Part shown: one piece after another, positions 25,810 through 38,626 of the stretch
How positions within the stretch are numbered: position 1 is the first letter of the stretch
How the letters are laid out: the number at the start of each line of letters is the position of its first letter
Assembly: GCF_014652315.1 (NCBI RefSeq)
Contig: NZ_BMYO01000003.1
Location: forward strand, 186,412 to 250,411
From: Jeongeupia chitinilytica
GTDB lineage: Bacteria > Pseudomonadota > Gammaproteobacteria > Burkholderiales > Chitinibacteraceae
Reading direction: 5' to 3'
Length of the DNA: 64,000 bases
Made by a program: the position numbers and the translations under genes
The notes under the pieces: generated by a model
What the model saw: only the letters and a program-made list of their open reading frames with translations
What the model was told of the DNA's origin: nothing
The model's database searches: none

Positions 25810-26415
25810 GTGTCAGAACAGGAAGTCCAAGCGTCAGGTTGCAGGCAACGCATTGTTGCTGCGGCACTCGAGGTTTTCCGCGAGTGCGGCTATCGCGCGA
25901 GCGTCGATCGCGTAGCCCAGCGCGCCGGGGTCGCGCGACAGACGATCTACAACCACTTCGTCTCCAAACCCGCGCTGTTCTCGGCCGTGCTGCAGGAGGG
26001 CTGCGCCGAACACCGGGCCAGACTGGTTGCAGGAGAGGGGGGGCTGGCCCAGCGACTGCTGCATTTTGCCGTCGGTTTGCAGGCCAACTTGCTGACGCCA
26101 GCTTCAATCAATCTGCATCGTTTGCTGACGCATGAGGCGGCAAGATTCCCCGAACTTGCAGCGCAGGTTTATGTCAACGGCATTCAGGCTACGTCAGAGC
26201 AACTTGCCGGTTTGCTGACAAAAGCAATGCGTGACGGCGAATTGCGGGACGACGATCCGCAGCTGGCGGCCGACCTGTTTCTCGACATTGTCGTCAGCCA
26301 TGATCGTCAGCGCCTGCTGTTTTGCATGCCGCTGGCCGATGCGGATCAGCAGCTTCAACTGTTGCGCCGGCGCATCAACATCTTTCTGCGCGCCTATCGC
26401 CCCGATCCGCCCTGA
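25810..26415 (+). CDS. TetR/AcrR family repressor
   Basis: A 201-residue regulator. The N-terminal helix-turn-helix is at about 12-58: IVAAALEVFRECGYRASVDR then AGVARQTIYNHFVSKPALF. The C-terminal ligand domain contains a long helical part ending DIVVSHDRQRLLFCMPL. The start is a GTG at 25810. It lies between the divergent pump 1 operon and the pump 2 operon and is probably the ligand-responsive repressor of pump 2 and perhaps of both. 82 bases separate it from the next gene, so readthrough is possible. Confidence 0.88.
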   Translation: MSEQEVQASGCRQRIVAAALEVFRECGYRASVDRVAQRAGVARQTIYNHFVSKPALFSAVLQEGCAEHRARLVAGEGGLAQRLLHFAVGLQANLLTPASINLHRLLTHEAARFPELAAQVYVNGIQATSEQLAGLLTKAMRDGELRDDDPQLAADLFLDIVVSHDRQRLLFCMPLADADQQLQLLRRRINIFLRAYRPDPP

Positions 26416-26497
26416 GTGGCCGTACACGTAGTTGCAGCACCGTTGTCGTGAAATGAAAAAACAGAACAATCAGCTCGTTACCACAAGGACATTCCCC

Positions 26498-27688
26498 ATG
26501 CAGCAACGACTTGCCGTGCTGTGCGCCGCGCTGGCGCTTGGCTTTACCGCCTGCAGCAAACCGGATGGCGACGCGAAACAGGGCGCCGGCGGGCCGCCCC
26601 CGGCCGAGGTTGCCGTGGTGACGGTGACCCGCGGCGACAGTGCGCTGACGCGCGAATTCCCGGGGCAGGTCACCGCGTTCAGAACGGCCGAGGTCCGCGC
26701 CCAGGTCGAGGGCATCCTGCAGCAGCGGCTTTATGCCGAAGGGGGGGAGGTCCGCGCGGGCCAGCAACTGTTCCAGATCGACCCGAGAACGCTGCGCGCC
26801 AATCTGGCGTCGGCCAAGGCCGATCTCGCCCGCTTGCAAGCCAGTGCCGACATCGCACGGGCTACGCTCAAGCGCTACGGCCAGCTGGTCGGCGACCAGG
26901 GGGTATCACAGCAGGAGTACGACCAGGCGCAGTCGTCGCTCAAGCAGGCCGAGGCGCAGGTGCAGGCGGCCGCGGCCGCCGTCGACCGGGCCCAGATCGA
27001 CCTCGAGCACGCGGCCGTTGCCGCGCCGATTGCCGGTCGCATCGGTCGGGCTCTGGTGTCCGAAGGCGCGCTGGTCGGCAAGGGCGAAGCCACGCATCTC
27101 GCCACCATCGAACAGCTGGACCCGATCTACGTCGACTTCAATCAGTCGGCCAACGATCTCTTGCGGCTTCGGCAGCAGCTCAAGTCCGGCAAGCTGGGGG
27201 CAGCCGACGGTCTGCCGGTCGAAATCATCCTGCCCGACGGCAGCGTCTATCCGCATACCGGCAAATTGCTGTTCTCGGAGCAGACGGTTGACCCGGCAAC
27301 CGGCACCCTCGTTGTGCGCGCGCAGTTCCCCAACCCGGACCGGTTGCTGATGCCGGGCGTATTCGTGACCGCACGTTCGGCGCAAGGCACGCTCAGTGGT
27401 GCCGTCCGCGTACCGCAACGTGCGGTGCAAAGTTCGCCGCAGGGGCAGTTCGTCTACGTCGTCGACAAGGACAGCAAGGTCGCGCCGCAACCGGTCAAGA
27501 CCGCCGGCTTCTCGGGCAAGGACTGGCTGATCGGCGAAGGCCTCAAGGGTGGTGAGACCGTCATTGTCGAGGGCATTCAGAAAGTCCGTCCGGGTGCACC
27601 GGTCAAGCCGGTCCCGTTCGGCGCGAGTCAGGCGGCCGCTCAGGGTGCCAGCCAGCCGGCAGCCAGCGCTGTCGCGGCCAAGAAGTAA
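26498..27688 (+). CDS. RND periplasmic adaptor lipoprotein, pump 2
   Basis: A 396-residue adaptor of the AcrA/MexE type. The ATG at 26498 follows AAGGACATTCCCC and opens a lipoprotein signal ending FTAC (Cys about 19). The lipoyl/coiled-coil order is AEVRAQVEGILQQRLYAEGG, a helical hairpin (about 95-160), then LEHAAVAAPIAGRIGRALVSEG and barrel strands, with an Ala-rich tail. An upstream frame from 26432 would put 22 extra residues before the signal peptide and is rejected. It begins the second MFP-RND-channel operon. Confidence 0.92.
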   Translation: MQQRLAVLCAALALGFTACSKPDGDAKQGAGGPPPAEVAVVTVTRGDSALTREFPGQVTAFRTAEVRAQVEGILQQRLYAEGGEVRAGQQLFQIDPRTLRANLASAKADLARLQASADIARATLKRYGQLVGDQGVSQQEYDQAQSSLKQAEAQVQAAAAAVDRAQIDLEHAAVAAPIAGRIGRALVSEGALVGKGEATHLATIEQLDPIYVDFNQSANDLLRLRQQLKSGKLGAADGLPVEIILPDGSVYPHTGKLLFSEQTVDPATGTLVVRAQFPNPDRLLMPGVFVTARSAQGTLSGAVRVPQRAVQSSPQGQFVYVVDKDSKVAPQPVKTAGFSGKDWLIGEGLKGGETVIVEGIQKVRPGAPVKPVPFGASQAAAQGASQPAASAVAAKK

Positions 27689-27697
27689 GGGGCGCCC

Positions 27698-30600
27698 ATG
27701 TCACGCTTCTTCATCGACCGCCCGGTTTTTGCCTGGGTGATTGCACTGATCATCATTCTCGCCGGCCTGCTCGCGCTGCGCGGGCTGCCGGTGTCGCAGT
27801 ACCCGGAAGTCGCTCCGCCGGGGCTGACGATTTCCGCAACCTATCCCGGCGCCAGCGCGAAACTGGTCGAGGAGACGGTGACCGCGCTGATCGAGCAGGA
27901 AATGAACGGGCTCGAAAACCTGCTTTACTTCGATTCGGCCAGTGACAGCAACGGTTCGGCAACGATTACGCTGACCTTTGCATCGGGCACCGACATCGAC
28001 ATTGCCTCGGTGGAGGCGCAGAACCGCATCAAGCGGGTCGAGGCACGACTGCCGGCCGAAGTGCGCCAGCAGGGTGTTCAGGTCGCCAAGTCGCGCCGCA
28101 ACTACCTGCTGTTCATGACGCTGTACTCGCCGGACGATTCGCTCGACAACGTTGCGCTCGGCAGCTATGCCAGTTCGGCCGTGCTCGACAGCATCCGTCG
28201 GGTCAAGGGGGTCGGCGAGGCCACGCTGTTCGGTACCGAGTACGCCATGCGCGTCTGGCTCGATCCGCAGCGGCTCGCCGGCTACAAGATGACGCCGGCC
28301 GAGGCATTGGCCGCCGTGCGCGCGCAGAACGTCCAGGTGGCGACCGGCGAGCTGGGCCAGCTGCCGTCGAAACCGGGGCAGGAAATCAACGCGACCGTCG
28401 TCACCCAGGGGCGTTTCGTGACCCCCGAGGAGTTCGGTAGCATCGTGTTGCGCGACGGTGGCCACGGTGCGCAGGTTCGGCTCAAGGACGTCGCCCGGGT
28501 CGAACTCGGCGCGCAGGACTATTCGGTCGTGGCGCGTCTGAACGGCAAGCAGACCGCGGCGATCGGCGTGAAGCTCTCGCCGGACGGCAATGCGGTCGAA
28601 ACGGCCCGGCTCGTCCGCGAGAAGATGACCGAGCTGCAGCGTTACTTCCCGCAGGGTGTGGCGTGGGACATTCCGTACGACACGTCCAAGTTCGTCGACA
28701 TTTCGATCAAGGAAGTACTGAAGACGCTGGCCGAAGCAATCGTGCTGGTGTTCCTGGTGATGTACCTCTTCCTCGGCAACCTGCGTGCCACGCTGATTCC
28801 GACCATCGTCGTGCCGATTGCACTGGTCGGTTCGCTGGTGGGGCTCTACCTGCTCGGCTACTCGATCAACGTGCTGACGCTGTTCGCGATGGTGCTGGCG
28901 ATCGGCATTCTCGTCGACGACGCGATCGTCGTGGTCGAGAACGTCGAGCGGATCATGTCCGAAGAAGGGCTGGCGCCACGTGAGGCCACGCAGAAGGCGA
29001 TGGGCCAGATCGTCGGCGCGATCATCGCGATCACGCTGGTGCTGTCGGCGGTGTTCGTGCCGATGGCGTTCTTTACCGGCTCGGTCGGCGCGATCTACCG
29101 GCAGTTCTCGGTGACGCTGGTGCTGACCATGGGCTTCTCGGCGCTGCTGGCACTGACGCTGACACCGGCCCTGTGCGCGACGCTGCTCAAGCCGATCCAC
29201 AAGGGCGAGCTGCACGCGCAGACCGGTTTCTTCGGCTGGTTCAACCGCAAGTTCCACACCACCACGGTCGGCTATGTCGGCTGGGTGACGCGCATCCTGC
29301 GCCGCTCCGGCCTGGCCTTGCTGTTCTTCGCGCTGGTGCTCGCGGCGACCGGCTGGCTGATGAGCCGACTGCCGACCTCCTTCCTGCCGGACGAGGACCA
29401 AGGCTACTTCGTCAGCCTGGTGCAGCTGCCGGCCGGCGCGACACGCGAGCGTACGCTGGTGGTGATGAACGAGGTCGAGCAGTACTACATGAAGCAGCCT
29501 GCCGTCGACAAGGTGATCGGTGTGGTCGGTTTCAGCTTCTTCGGTCGCGGCCAGAATGCGGCGCTGGCCTTCGTGACGCTGAAGGACTGGAAAAACCGTC
29601 CGAAGAAAGAGGATGGCGTGACCAGTCTGGTGCAGAACGCGAACATGATGCTGTTCCGCATCAAGCAGGCCTTCGTGTTCGCGCTGAACGTGCCACCGAT
29701 CCCCGAACTTGCATCGGTCGGCGGCTTCGACTTCCGGCTGCAGGACCGGGCCGGGGTGGGGCGTGAAAAATTGCTCGAAGCGCGCAACATGATGCTGGGC
29801 ATGGCCGGGCAGAATCCGGCATTGGCCGGGGTGCGTCCGGAGGGGCAGGAGCCGGGGCCGCAGCTCTATCTCGAGGTCGACCGGGTTCGCGCCAGCCAGC
29901 TGGGGATTCCGCTGGCCGACCTGAACGATACGTTGTCGATTGCGCTTGGCTCCGCCTACGCCAACGACTTCGTGCGTGACGGACGCATCCTGCGCGTACT
30001 GATCCAGGCCGATGCACAGTCGCGCTCGTCGCCGGACGGCATCCTCGGCCTGCAATTGCGCAACCGGCAGGGCGGCTTGGTGCCGCTGTCGGAAATCGCA
30101 ACGGCCAGCTGGGTGGTCGGTGCGCCGAAGCTGGATCGCTACAACGGCCTGCCGTCGTACAAGATCAGCGGTGGTCCGGCGCCGGGCAAGAGCTCGGGTG
30201 ATGCGATGAACGCGATGGAAGAAATGGCGGCCAAGCTGCCGCAGGGCATCGGCTTCGAATGGTCCGGTACGTCGTACGAAGAGCGGTTGTCGGGGTCGCA
30301 GGCACCGTTCCTGTTCGGTCTGTCGGTGCTGGTCGTGTTTCTGTGTCTTGCCGCACTGTACGAAAGCTGGTCGATTCCGTTTGCCGTGCTCTTGGTCGTG
30401 CCGCTGGGCATCTTCGGTGCGGTCATGGCGATGACACTGCGCGGCTTGCCGAACGATGTCTACTTCAAGGTCGGCCTGATTGCGATCATCGGGCTTTCGT
30501 CGAAAAACGCGATCCTGATCATCGAGTTCGCCAAGGATCTGCAGCGGCACGGCATGGGGCTGACCGAGGCAACGCTCGAGGCTTGCCGCCTGCGCTTCCG

Positions 30601-30835
30601 GCCGATCCTGATGACCTCGATCGCCTTCATTGCCGGCGTGCTGCCGCTGGTGATCAGTACCGGTGCCGGGGCGGCCAGCCGTCATGCGATCGGTACCGGG
30701 GTCATGGGCGGGATGATCGCAGCCACCGTGCTGGCGGTCTTTCTGGTGCCGGTGTTCTTCGTCGTGACGCGCAAGCTGTTTCCCGACAAGACACACAAGG
30801 CACAGACAGAAGCCGCCAGTGACGATCACCGCTAA
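27698..30835 (+). CDS. RND multidrug efflux permease, pump 2 (HAE1 family)
   Basis: A 1,045-residue permease, start MSRFFIDRPVFAWVIAL, with the proton-relay motif GILVDDAIVVVENVERIM at about 401-418 and the C-terminal half marker IGLSSKNAILIIEFAKDL. The ligand loops differ clearly from pump 1, for example SKSRRNYLLFMTLYSPDD versus [17 protein letters not shown], so this is not a recent duplicate. AAGGGG precedes the ATG; the next gene is 10 bases on. It resembles MexF/BpeF-type pumps, but substrate cannot be read from the sequence. Confidence 0.95.
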   Translation: MSRFFIDRPVFAWVIALIIILAGLLALRGLPVSQYPEVAPPGLTISATYPGASAKLVEETVTALIEQEMNGLENLLYFDSASDSNGSATITLTFASGTDIDIASVEAQNRIKRVEARLPAEVRQQGVQVAKSRRNYLLFMTLYSPDDSLDNVALGSYASSAVLDSIRRVKGVGEATLFGTEYAMRVWLDPQRLAGYKMTPAEALAAVRAQNVQVATGELGQLPSKPGQEINATVVTQGRFVTPEEFGSIVLRDGGHGAQVRLKDVARVELGAQDYSVVARLNGKQTAAIGVKLSPDGNAVETARLVREKMTELQRYFPQGVAWDIPYDTSKFVDISIKEVLKTLAEAIVLVFLVMYLFLGNLRATLIPTIVVPIALVGSLVGLYLLGYSINVLTLFAMVLAIGILVDDAIVVVENVERIMSEEGLAPREATQKAMGQIVGAIIAITLVLSAVFVPMAFFTGSVGAIYRQFSVTLVLTMGFSALLALTLTPALCATLLKPIHKGELHAQTGFFGWFNRKFHTTTVGYVGWVTRILRRSGLALLFFALVLAATGWLMSRLPTSFLPDEDQGYFVSLVQLPAGATRERTLVVMNEVEQYYMKQPAVDKVIGVVGFSFFGRGQNAALAFVTLKDWKNRPKKEDGVTSLVQNANMMLFRIKQAFVFALNVPPIPELASVGGFDFRLQDRAGVGREKLLEARNMMLGMAGQNPALAGVRPEGQEPGPQLYLEVDRVRASQLGIPLADLNDTLSIALGSAYANDFVRDGRILRVLIQADAQSRSSPDGILGLQLRNRQGGLVPLSEIATASWVVGAPKLDRYNGLPSYKISGGPAPGKSSGDAMNAMEEMAAKLPQGIGFEWSGTSYEERLSGSQAPFLFGLSVLVVFLCLAALYESWSIPFAVLLVVPLGIFGAVMAMTLRGLPNDVYFKVGLIAIIGLSSKNAILIIEFAKDLQRHGMGLTEATLEACRLRFRPILMTSIAFIAGVLPLVISTGAGAASRHAIGTGVMGGMIAATVLAVFLVPVFFVVTRKLFPDKTHKAQTEAASDDHR

Positions 30836-30845
30836 GGAGCGCACG

Positions 30846-32240
30846 ATGAAAAAAAAGATGATTTCGCTCGCGGCGCTGACCCTGCTCGGCGGCTGCGCCA
30901 TGGGCCCGGATTACCAGCGCCCGGCGCTCGACATGCCCAAGCAGATCGGCCAGGGCGACGCGGCAGTCCAGCCGGCAGCGTTGCCGGCGATCAAATGGGA
31001 GAACTACTTCACCGATCCCGCACTCACGCCGCTGATCCGCGATGCATTGGCAAACAATCGCGACCTCCGTGTCGCAGTTGCCCGGGTCGAGGAAGCCAGG
31101 GCGCTGTACGGCATCCAGCGTGCCGACCAGTTGCCGACACTCAACGCCAACGGCGCAGCAGCAGCCAGTCGCGTGCCGGCATCGCTGAGCAGTACCGGCC
31201 AGGAAATGATCAACCACCGTTACGATGCCAATCTCGGCTTGCTGTCGTACGAGCTGGATTTCTGGGGGCGTGTCCGCCGGTTGAGCGAAGCGGCGCAGGC
31301 CAACTACTTTGCCAGTGAGGCGGCGCAAAAGAGTTTCCGCTCCGGGCTGATTGCCGATGTGGTCAGCGGGTATTACGCCGCCCAGGCCCTGTCGGAACAG
31401 CTGGCCTTCTCCCGCAAGACCGAGGTTGCGCGCGGCGAAACGCTGAGGCTGGTTCAGCGTCGACTCGATGTCGGTGTGGCAGGGCGGCTGGAGTTGCTGG
31501 AGGCGCAAACCGCGCTCGAAACCGCGCAGGCGGTGTCGGCGCAACTTGCCAAGCAGAAGGACAATGCGCGGCATGCGCTCAGCGTCCTGATCGGTCGCGT
31601 GGTGGCCGACGACGAGATTATCTCCGGCGATGCGACGCTACTGGAGAAACGCCCGTTGCCGCTGGCGGTGCCGTCAGGGTTGTCGTCGGACATCCTGCTG
31701 AGCCGGCCGGACGTCGAGCAGGCCGAGCAGCAGCTGGTGGCGGCGAATGCCAATATCGGCGCTGCGCGTGCCGCATTCTTCCCGAAGGTGACGCTGGTCG
31801 GGTCGGCGGGCACGGCCAGCGCGGAACTGAGTGATCTGTTCGGTAGTGGCAGTGGCGCATGGAGTTTCCTGCCGACCGTGTCGATGCCGATTTTCGATGG
31901 CGGGCGGACGCGCTCCGGGCTGGAGCTGGCTGAGGCGCGCAAGGTCGGCGCGGTGGCATCGTACGAAAAAACGATCCAGGTGGCGTTCAAGGAAGTAGCG
32001 GACGTGCTGTCCGACCAGCAATGGCTGGCGGCACAGCTTGAAGCGCAGCAACGGTTGATCCGAAGCCAGACGGCACGAATGGACATGGCCGAACGCCGCT
32101 ACAAGGATGGTCTGACCAACTATCTCGAGTTCCTGATTGCTCAGCGCGATTACTTTGCCTCCCAGCAGACGCTGATCGAAGCGAGAAGGGCGAGGCTGAC
32201 GGTCGCCGCACAGGCCTATAAGGCGCTGGGTGGGGAATAA
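30846..32240 (+). CDS. Outer-membrane efflux lipoprotein, pump 2
   Basis: A 464-residue NodT/OprM-type channel. The signal peptide ends in LLGGC (Cys about 16), then GPDYQRPALD, typical of the family. The repeats include YELDFWGRVRRLSEAAQANY (about 130-149) and SMPIFDGGRTRSGLELAEARK, with YLEFLIAQRDYF near the end. AAGGAG precedes the ATG at 30846; a start at 30819 overlaps the RND gene and is less likely. A strong terminator follows. Confidence 0.92.
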   Translation: MKKKMISLAALTLLGGCAMGPDYQRPALDMPKQIGQGDAAVQPAALPAIKWENYFTDPALTPLIRDALANNRDLRVAVARVEEARALYGIQRADQLPTLNANGAAAASRVPASLSSTGQEMINHRYDANLGLLSYELDFWGRVRRLSEAAQANYFASEAAQKSFRSGLIADVVSGYYAAQALSEQLAFSRKTEVARGETLRLVQRRLDVGVAGRLELLEAQTALETAQAVSAQLAKQKDNARHALSVLIGRVVADDEIISGDATLLEKRPLPLAVPSGLSSDILLSRPDVEQAEQQLVAANANIGAARAAFFPKVTLVGSAGTASAELSDLFGSGSGAWSFLPTVSMPIFDGGRTRSGLELAEARKVGAVASYEKTIQVAFKEVADVLSDQQWLAAQLEAQQRLIRSQTARMDMAERRYKDGLTNYLEFLIAQRDYFASQQTLIEARRARLTVAAQAYKALGGE

Positions 32241-32275
32241 AAAAACGCCAGGGCAATTCCCTGGCGTTTTTTTGA
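32241..32275. terminator. Terminator between pump 2 and phaB
   Basis: AAAAACGCCAGGG and CCCTGGCGTTTTT make a 13-bp stem around CAATT. A/T runs on both sides let it end transcription in both directions, suited to its convergent neighbours. Confidence 0.9.
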
Positions 32276-32287
32276 ACAGTAGCGGGC

Positions 32288-33022
32288 TTAACCCATGTGC
32301 TGACCGCCGTTGATGGCGAGATTGGCACCGGTCATGAAGCCCGACACATCGGAGGCCAGATAGCCGATCAGACCGGCAATTTCTTCCGGCTTGCCGAGGC
32401 GGTTTACCGGGATGTGCGCAATGATCTTGTTGCGCACGTCTTCCGGAACGGCCATCACCATCTCGGTAGCGATATAGCCGGGAGAAATCGTGTTGACCGT
32501 CACACCCTTGCGAGCCACTTCCTGCGCCAGTGCCATGCTGAAGCCGTGCATGCCGGCCTTGGCGGCCGAGTAGTTGGTCTGACCGAACTGGCCCTTCTGG
32601 CCATTGATCGACGAGATGTTGATCACGCGACCCCAGCCACGATCGGCCATGCCGTCGACGAACTGCTTGCAGACGTTGAACACCGAGTCGAGGTTGGTCT
32701 TGATCACCGCATCCCAACTGATCTTGTCGAGCTTTTTGAAGGTGGCATCGCGGGTGATGCCGGCGTTGTTGACGAGTACGTCGACAGCGCCGACATCGGC
32801 ATTCACCTTGGCAGCCAGCTCGACGCACGCGTCATAATCGGTGACATCACACTGATAGGCGTGAAAACTGTAGCCGAGCTCTTTCATGTCGGCGAGCCAG
32901 GCCTGTTCCTTGCCCGGGCGCGAATAGGTGGTGACCACGGTGAAGCCGTCATCTGCAAGTCGTTTGCAAATGGCAGAGCCGATGCCGCCCATGCCGCCCG
33001 TGACCAGTGCAATCTTTGCCAT
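32288..33022 (-). CDS. phaB: Acetoacetyl-CoA reductase PhaB
   Basis: A 244-residue short-chain dehydrogenase that reduces acetoacetyl-CoA to (R)-3-hydroxybutyryl-CoA with NADPH for polyhydroxybutyrate synthesis. The cofactor motif TGGMGGIG (about 8-15), NNAGITRD, the catalytic NISSINGQKGQFGQTNYSAAKAG (Ser, Tyr, Lys) and ending SGFMTGANLAINGGQHM match PhaB closely. The ATG at 33022 has AGGA upstream; an earlier start adds 19 residues without a site. phaC/phaA are not in the window. It is divergent from the SDR gene. Confidence 0.93.
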   Translation of the reverse strand: MAKIALVTGGMGGIGSAICKRLADDGFTVVTTYSRPGKEQAWLADMKELGYSFHAYQCDVTDYDACVELAAKVNADVGAVDVLVNNAGITRDATFKKLDKISWDAVIKTNLDSVFNVCKQFVDGMADRGWGRVINISSINGQKGQFGQTNYSAAKAGMHGFSMALAQEVARKGVTVNTISPGYIATEMVMAVPEDVRNKIIAHIPVNRLGKPEEIAGLIGYLASDVSGFMTGANLAINGGQHMG

Positions 33023-33090
33023 GATTTGATGTCCTTCTCTTTTGTAGATGTTGTCGTTCTCGCCCAGAAAGGGCGACAAAAATCTTACTA

Positions 33091-33111
33091 TTTACATTCT
33101 GTGTGTGTAAA
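33091..33111. promoter_or_regulatory. Palindrome in the phaB/SDR divergent region
   Basis: TTTACA and TGTAAA are separated by 9 bases. The 21-base site lies 69 bases from phaB and 61 from the SDR gene, in a region rich in A and T, so it could be an operator serving either. Confidence 0.35.
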
Positions 33112-33171
33112 TAAGCAAGATGTAATGTTTGTGTTTAGCAGCAACACTGAGTCAGTGAGGAATCCATCGTA

Positions 33172-34053
33172 ATGCTCGTCAAAACCGCGCCATCGGCGCG
33201 CTCGATTCTTGTCAGCGGTTGTTCTACAGGTATAGGTCACTGTGTCGCGCATGGCTTGGCTGCCCGCGGCTGGCAGGTCTTTGCAACCGCACGCCAGGCC
33301 GATGACGTCGCCAGTCTGGCCGCGGCAGGCTTGACCGCGCTGCAGCTCGACATTGCTGACGATACGTCGATCCGAGGCTGTGTCGATAAGGTGTTGGCGC
33401 AGACCGGCGGCAGACTGGACGCCCTGTTCAATAATGCCGGCTTCGGTGTGCCCGGGGCCGTCGAGGATCTCGGCAGGGCAGCCATGCGGCATCAGTTCGA
33501 AACCAATGTCTTTGGCAGTCTCGAGCTGACCAATGCCGTATTGCCGGTCATGCGCCGGCAAGGCCACGGACGGATCCTGTTCAACAGCTCGGTGCTGGGT
33601 TTTGCCGCGATGCCGTATCGCGGTGCCTATAACGCCAGCAAATTTGCCCTTGAAGGGTTGGTTGACACGCTTCGGCTCGAACTCCTGGGCGCCGGCATCC
33701 ATCCGGTGCTGATCGAGCCCGGGCCGATCAGCAGCCGGTTTCGCGCCAACGCGCAGTTGCAGTTCGATCGCTGGATCGACGAGGTGGCCAGCGCGCATGC
33801 GCCGGCCTACCGGGCCATGCGTGCGCGGCTGGCCAAGCCGGGGCCGGCGGCGCCGTTCACACTGCCGCCGGAGGCGGTGCTCGACGCCGTGCTTGCCGCG
33901 CTGGAAGCGGGCCGCCCGGCAGCGCGCTACCGCGTGACCGTACCAACGCATCTATTCTGGTGGCTCAAGCACCTGCTGCCGACCCGGTTGCTGGACTTGG
34001 TACTTTTGCGCGCAAGCGGCGATGAGCCCGGTCATGTCTACGGGCGCAAGTAA
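33172..34053 (+). CDS. Short-chain dehydrogenase/reductase
   Basis: A 293-residue SDR with a nucleotide-binding motif SGCSTGIG (about 15-22), NNAGFGVPG, and the catalytic NSSVLGFAAMPYRGAYNASKFALEGL (Ser/Tyr/Lys). The C-terminus has a hydrophobic, basic part (PTHLFWWLKHLLPTRLLDLVLL), suggesting membrane association as in YbbO-type enzymes. The ATG at 33172 has only a weak GAGG upstream. Substrate unknown. Next to phaB, divergent, with no clear operon link to pyrG 106 bases on. Confidence 0.82.
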   Translation: MLVKTAPSARSILVSGCSTGIGHCVAHGLAARGWQVFATARQADDVASLAAAGLTALQLDIADDTSIRGCVDKVLAQTGGRLDALFNNAGFGVPGAVEDLGRAAMRHQFETNVFGSLELTNAVLPVMRRQGHGRILFNSSVLGFAAMPYRGAYNASKFALEGLVDTLRLELLGAGIHPVLIEPGPISSRFRANAQLQFDRWIDEVASAHAPAYRAMRARLAKPGPAAPFTLPPEAVLDAVLAALEAGRPAARYRVTVPTHLFWWLKHLLPTRLLDLVLLRASGDEPGHVYGRK

Positions 34054-34103
34054 ATCCGTGGCGTATGCGCGCCCGAGTCACATTCCGTCGTCCTTGTCCA
34101 GAA

Positions 34104-35812
<1,709 letters not shown>

Positions 35813-35888
35813 TCGATCCGGGCCACCTGCGGGTGGCCCGTCATTCGTACGGGCGGGTGTCGCAACACGCCGCCAGGAGACAAGCATC

Positions 35889-36740
35889 ATGAAACTTTGC
35901 GGATTCGAAGCCGGCCTCGACAAGCCGTTTTTCCTGATTGCCGGTCCGTGCGTCATCGAAGGTGAGCAGTTTTCGATCGACGTTGCCGGCCAGCTCAAGG
36001 AAATCACCACCGAGCTCGGCATTCCGTTCATTTTCAAGTCGAGCTTCGACAAGGCCAACCGCTCCAGCGGCAAATCGTTCCGCGGCTTCGGCATGGACGA
36101 GGGCCTGAAGATCCTTGCCAAGGTCAAGGAGCAGGTCGGCGTACCGGTCCTGACCGACATTCACGAAATCGACCAGATCAAGCCGGTATCGGCGGTGGTC
36201 GACGTCCTGCAGACGCCGGCTTTCCTGTGCCGCCAGACCGACTTCATTCGCGCATGCGCGCAGTCCGGTCGGCCGGTGAACATCAAGAAGGGCCAGTTTC
36301 TCGCCCCGGGTGACATGAAGAACGTCATCGACAAGGCGCGTGAGGCTGCGCGCGACGCCGGCCTGCCGGACGATGTGTTCATGGCCTGCGAGCGCGGCGC
36401 CAGTTTCGGCTACAACAATCTGGTGTCCGATATGCGATCGCTGGCGATCATGCGCGAAACCGGCGCACCGGTCGTTTTCGATGCGACGCACTCCGTTCAG
36501 TTGCCGGGCGGTCAGGGTGACAAGTCCGGCGGCCAGCGCGAGTTCGTGCCGGTGCTGGCGCGCGCAGCGATGGCGGTCGGCGTCGCCGGTCTGTTCGCCG
36601 AAACCCATCCGGACCCGGCGTGCGCGATGTCCGACGGCCCGAATGCATGGCCGTTGCCGCGAATGAAGGAGTTGCTGACCGTGCTCAAGGCCATCGACAC
36701 CACGGTTAAGGCAAACTCCTTGTCCGAACAAACGTTGTAA
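35889..36740 (+). CDS. kdsA: 3-deoxy-8-phosphooctulonate synthase
   Basis: A 283-residue enzyme joining PEP and arabinose 5-phosphate to Kdo-8-phosphate for lipid A/LPS core. It shows [48 protein letters not shown] and the active-site [19 protein letters not shown] precedes the ATG. It confirms an LPS-making Gram-negative host. Cotranscribed between pyrG (76 bases) and eno (62 bases). Confidence 0.96.
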   Translation: MKLCGFEAGLDKPFFLIAGPCVIEGEQFSIDVAGQLKEITTELGIPFIFKSSFDKANRSSGKSFRGFGMDEGLKILAKVKEQVGVPVLTDIHEIDQIKPVSAVVDVLQTPAFLCRQTDFIRACAQSGRPVNIKKGQFLAPGDMKNVIDKAREAARDAGLPDDVFMACERGASFGYNNLVSDMRSLAIMRETGAPVVFDATHSVQLPGGQGDKSGGQREFVPVLARAAMAVGVAGLFAETHPDPACAMSDGPNAWPLPRMKELLTVLKAIDTTVKANSLSEQTL

Positions 36741-36754
36741 TCCGGGGCGTATAG

Positions 36755-38098
<1,344 letters not shown>

Positions 38099-38136
38099 TC
38101 ACGGGCCGGTGTACGCCGCAAACATGTAGTAAGATG

Positions 38137-38164
38137 AAAAACCGGGGTTCGGCCCCGGTTTTTC
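38137..38164 (+). terminator. Terminator between eno and ftsB
   Basis: AACCGGGG and CCCCGGTT pair around TTCGG, followed by TTTC. It lies 39 bases after eno; ftsB may depend on readthrough or its own promoter. Confidence 0.8.
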
Positions 38165-38198
38165 TTTGGTTTCAACCCGTTTTCTCCCGCACCCACTC

Positions 38199-38522
38199 AT
38201 GCGCCTGCTTGCCATCGTTCTTGCCCTGTTGATCGCCCTGTTGCAATGGCCGCTGTGGGTCGGCAAGGGCAGTTGGCTGCGCGTCTGGCAGCTCGACAAC
38301 GAACTGGTTGCCAAGCGTGCGCAGAACGAGCGGCTCAAGGAGCGCAATGCCGCGCTGGATGCCGAAGTGGCCGACCTCAAGTCCGGCACCGATGCGATCG
38401 AAGAGCGTGCCCGCAACGAGCTGGGCATGATCCGTCAGGACGAGGTGTTCTTCCAGGTGCTCGATCGCCGCAAGCCGGCAAGCGGTCCGTCGATCGCCAG
38501 TCAGGTCGCTTCCGCGCCCTGA
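38199..38522 (+). CDS. ftsB: Cell division protein FtsB
   Basis: A 107-residue bitopic division protein: a short N-terminus, one transmembrane helix (about 3-23), and a periplasmic leucine-zipper coiled coil with [48 protein letters not shown] is the family's C-terminal signature. It works with FtsL and FtsQ at the septum. The ATG at 38199 gives the family length; the longer frame from 38166 adds 11 residues inside the terminator region. Confidence 0.94.
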   Translation: MRLLAIVLALLIALLQWPLWVGKGSWLRVWQLDNELVAKRAQNERLKERNAALDAEVADLKSGTDAIEERARNELGMIRQDEVFFQVLDRRKPASGPSIASQVASAP

Positions 38523-38626
38523 GACGTTTTGCCTGAACTGTGCTGCTGTCCTGGTTCGGTAAACAAATATTCACGACTGTAATGGTGTAACTGTATATTG
38601 GTATCTCATCGACGATGAGGTGCATG

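Noticed and set aside
27701..30901. 1,066-codon minus frame opposite the pump 2 permease
   Set aside because: A mirror of a real permease on the other strand; low-complexity, His/Arg/Gln-rich.
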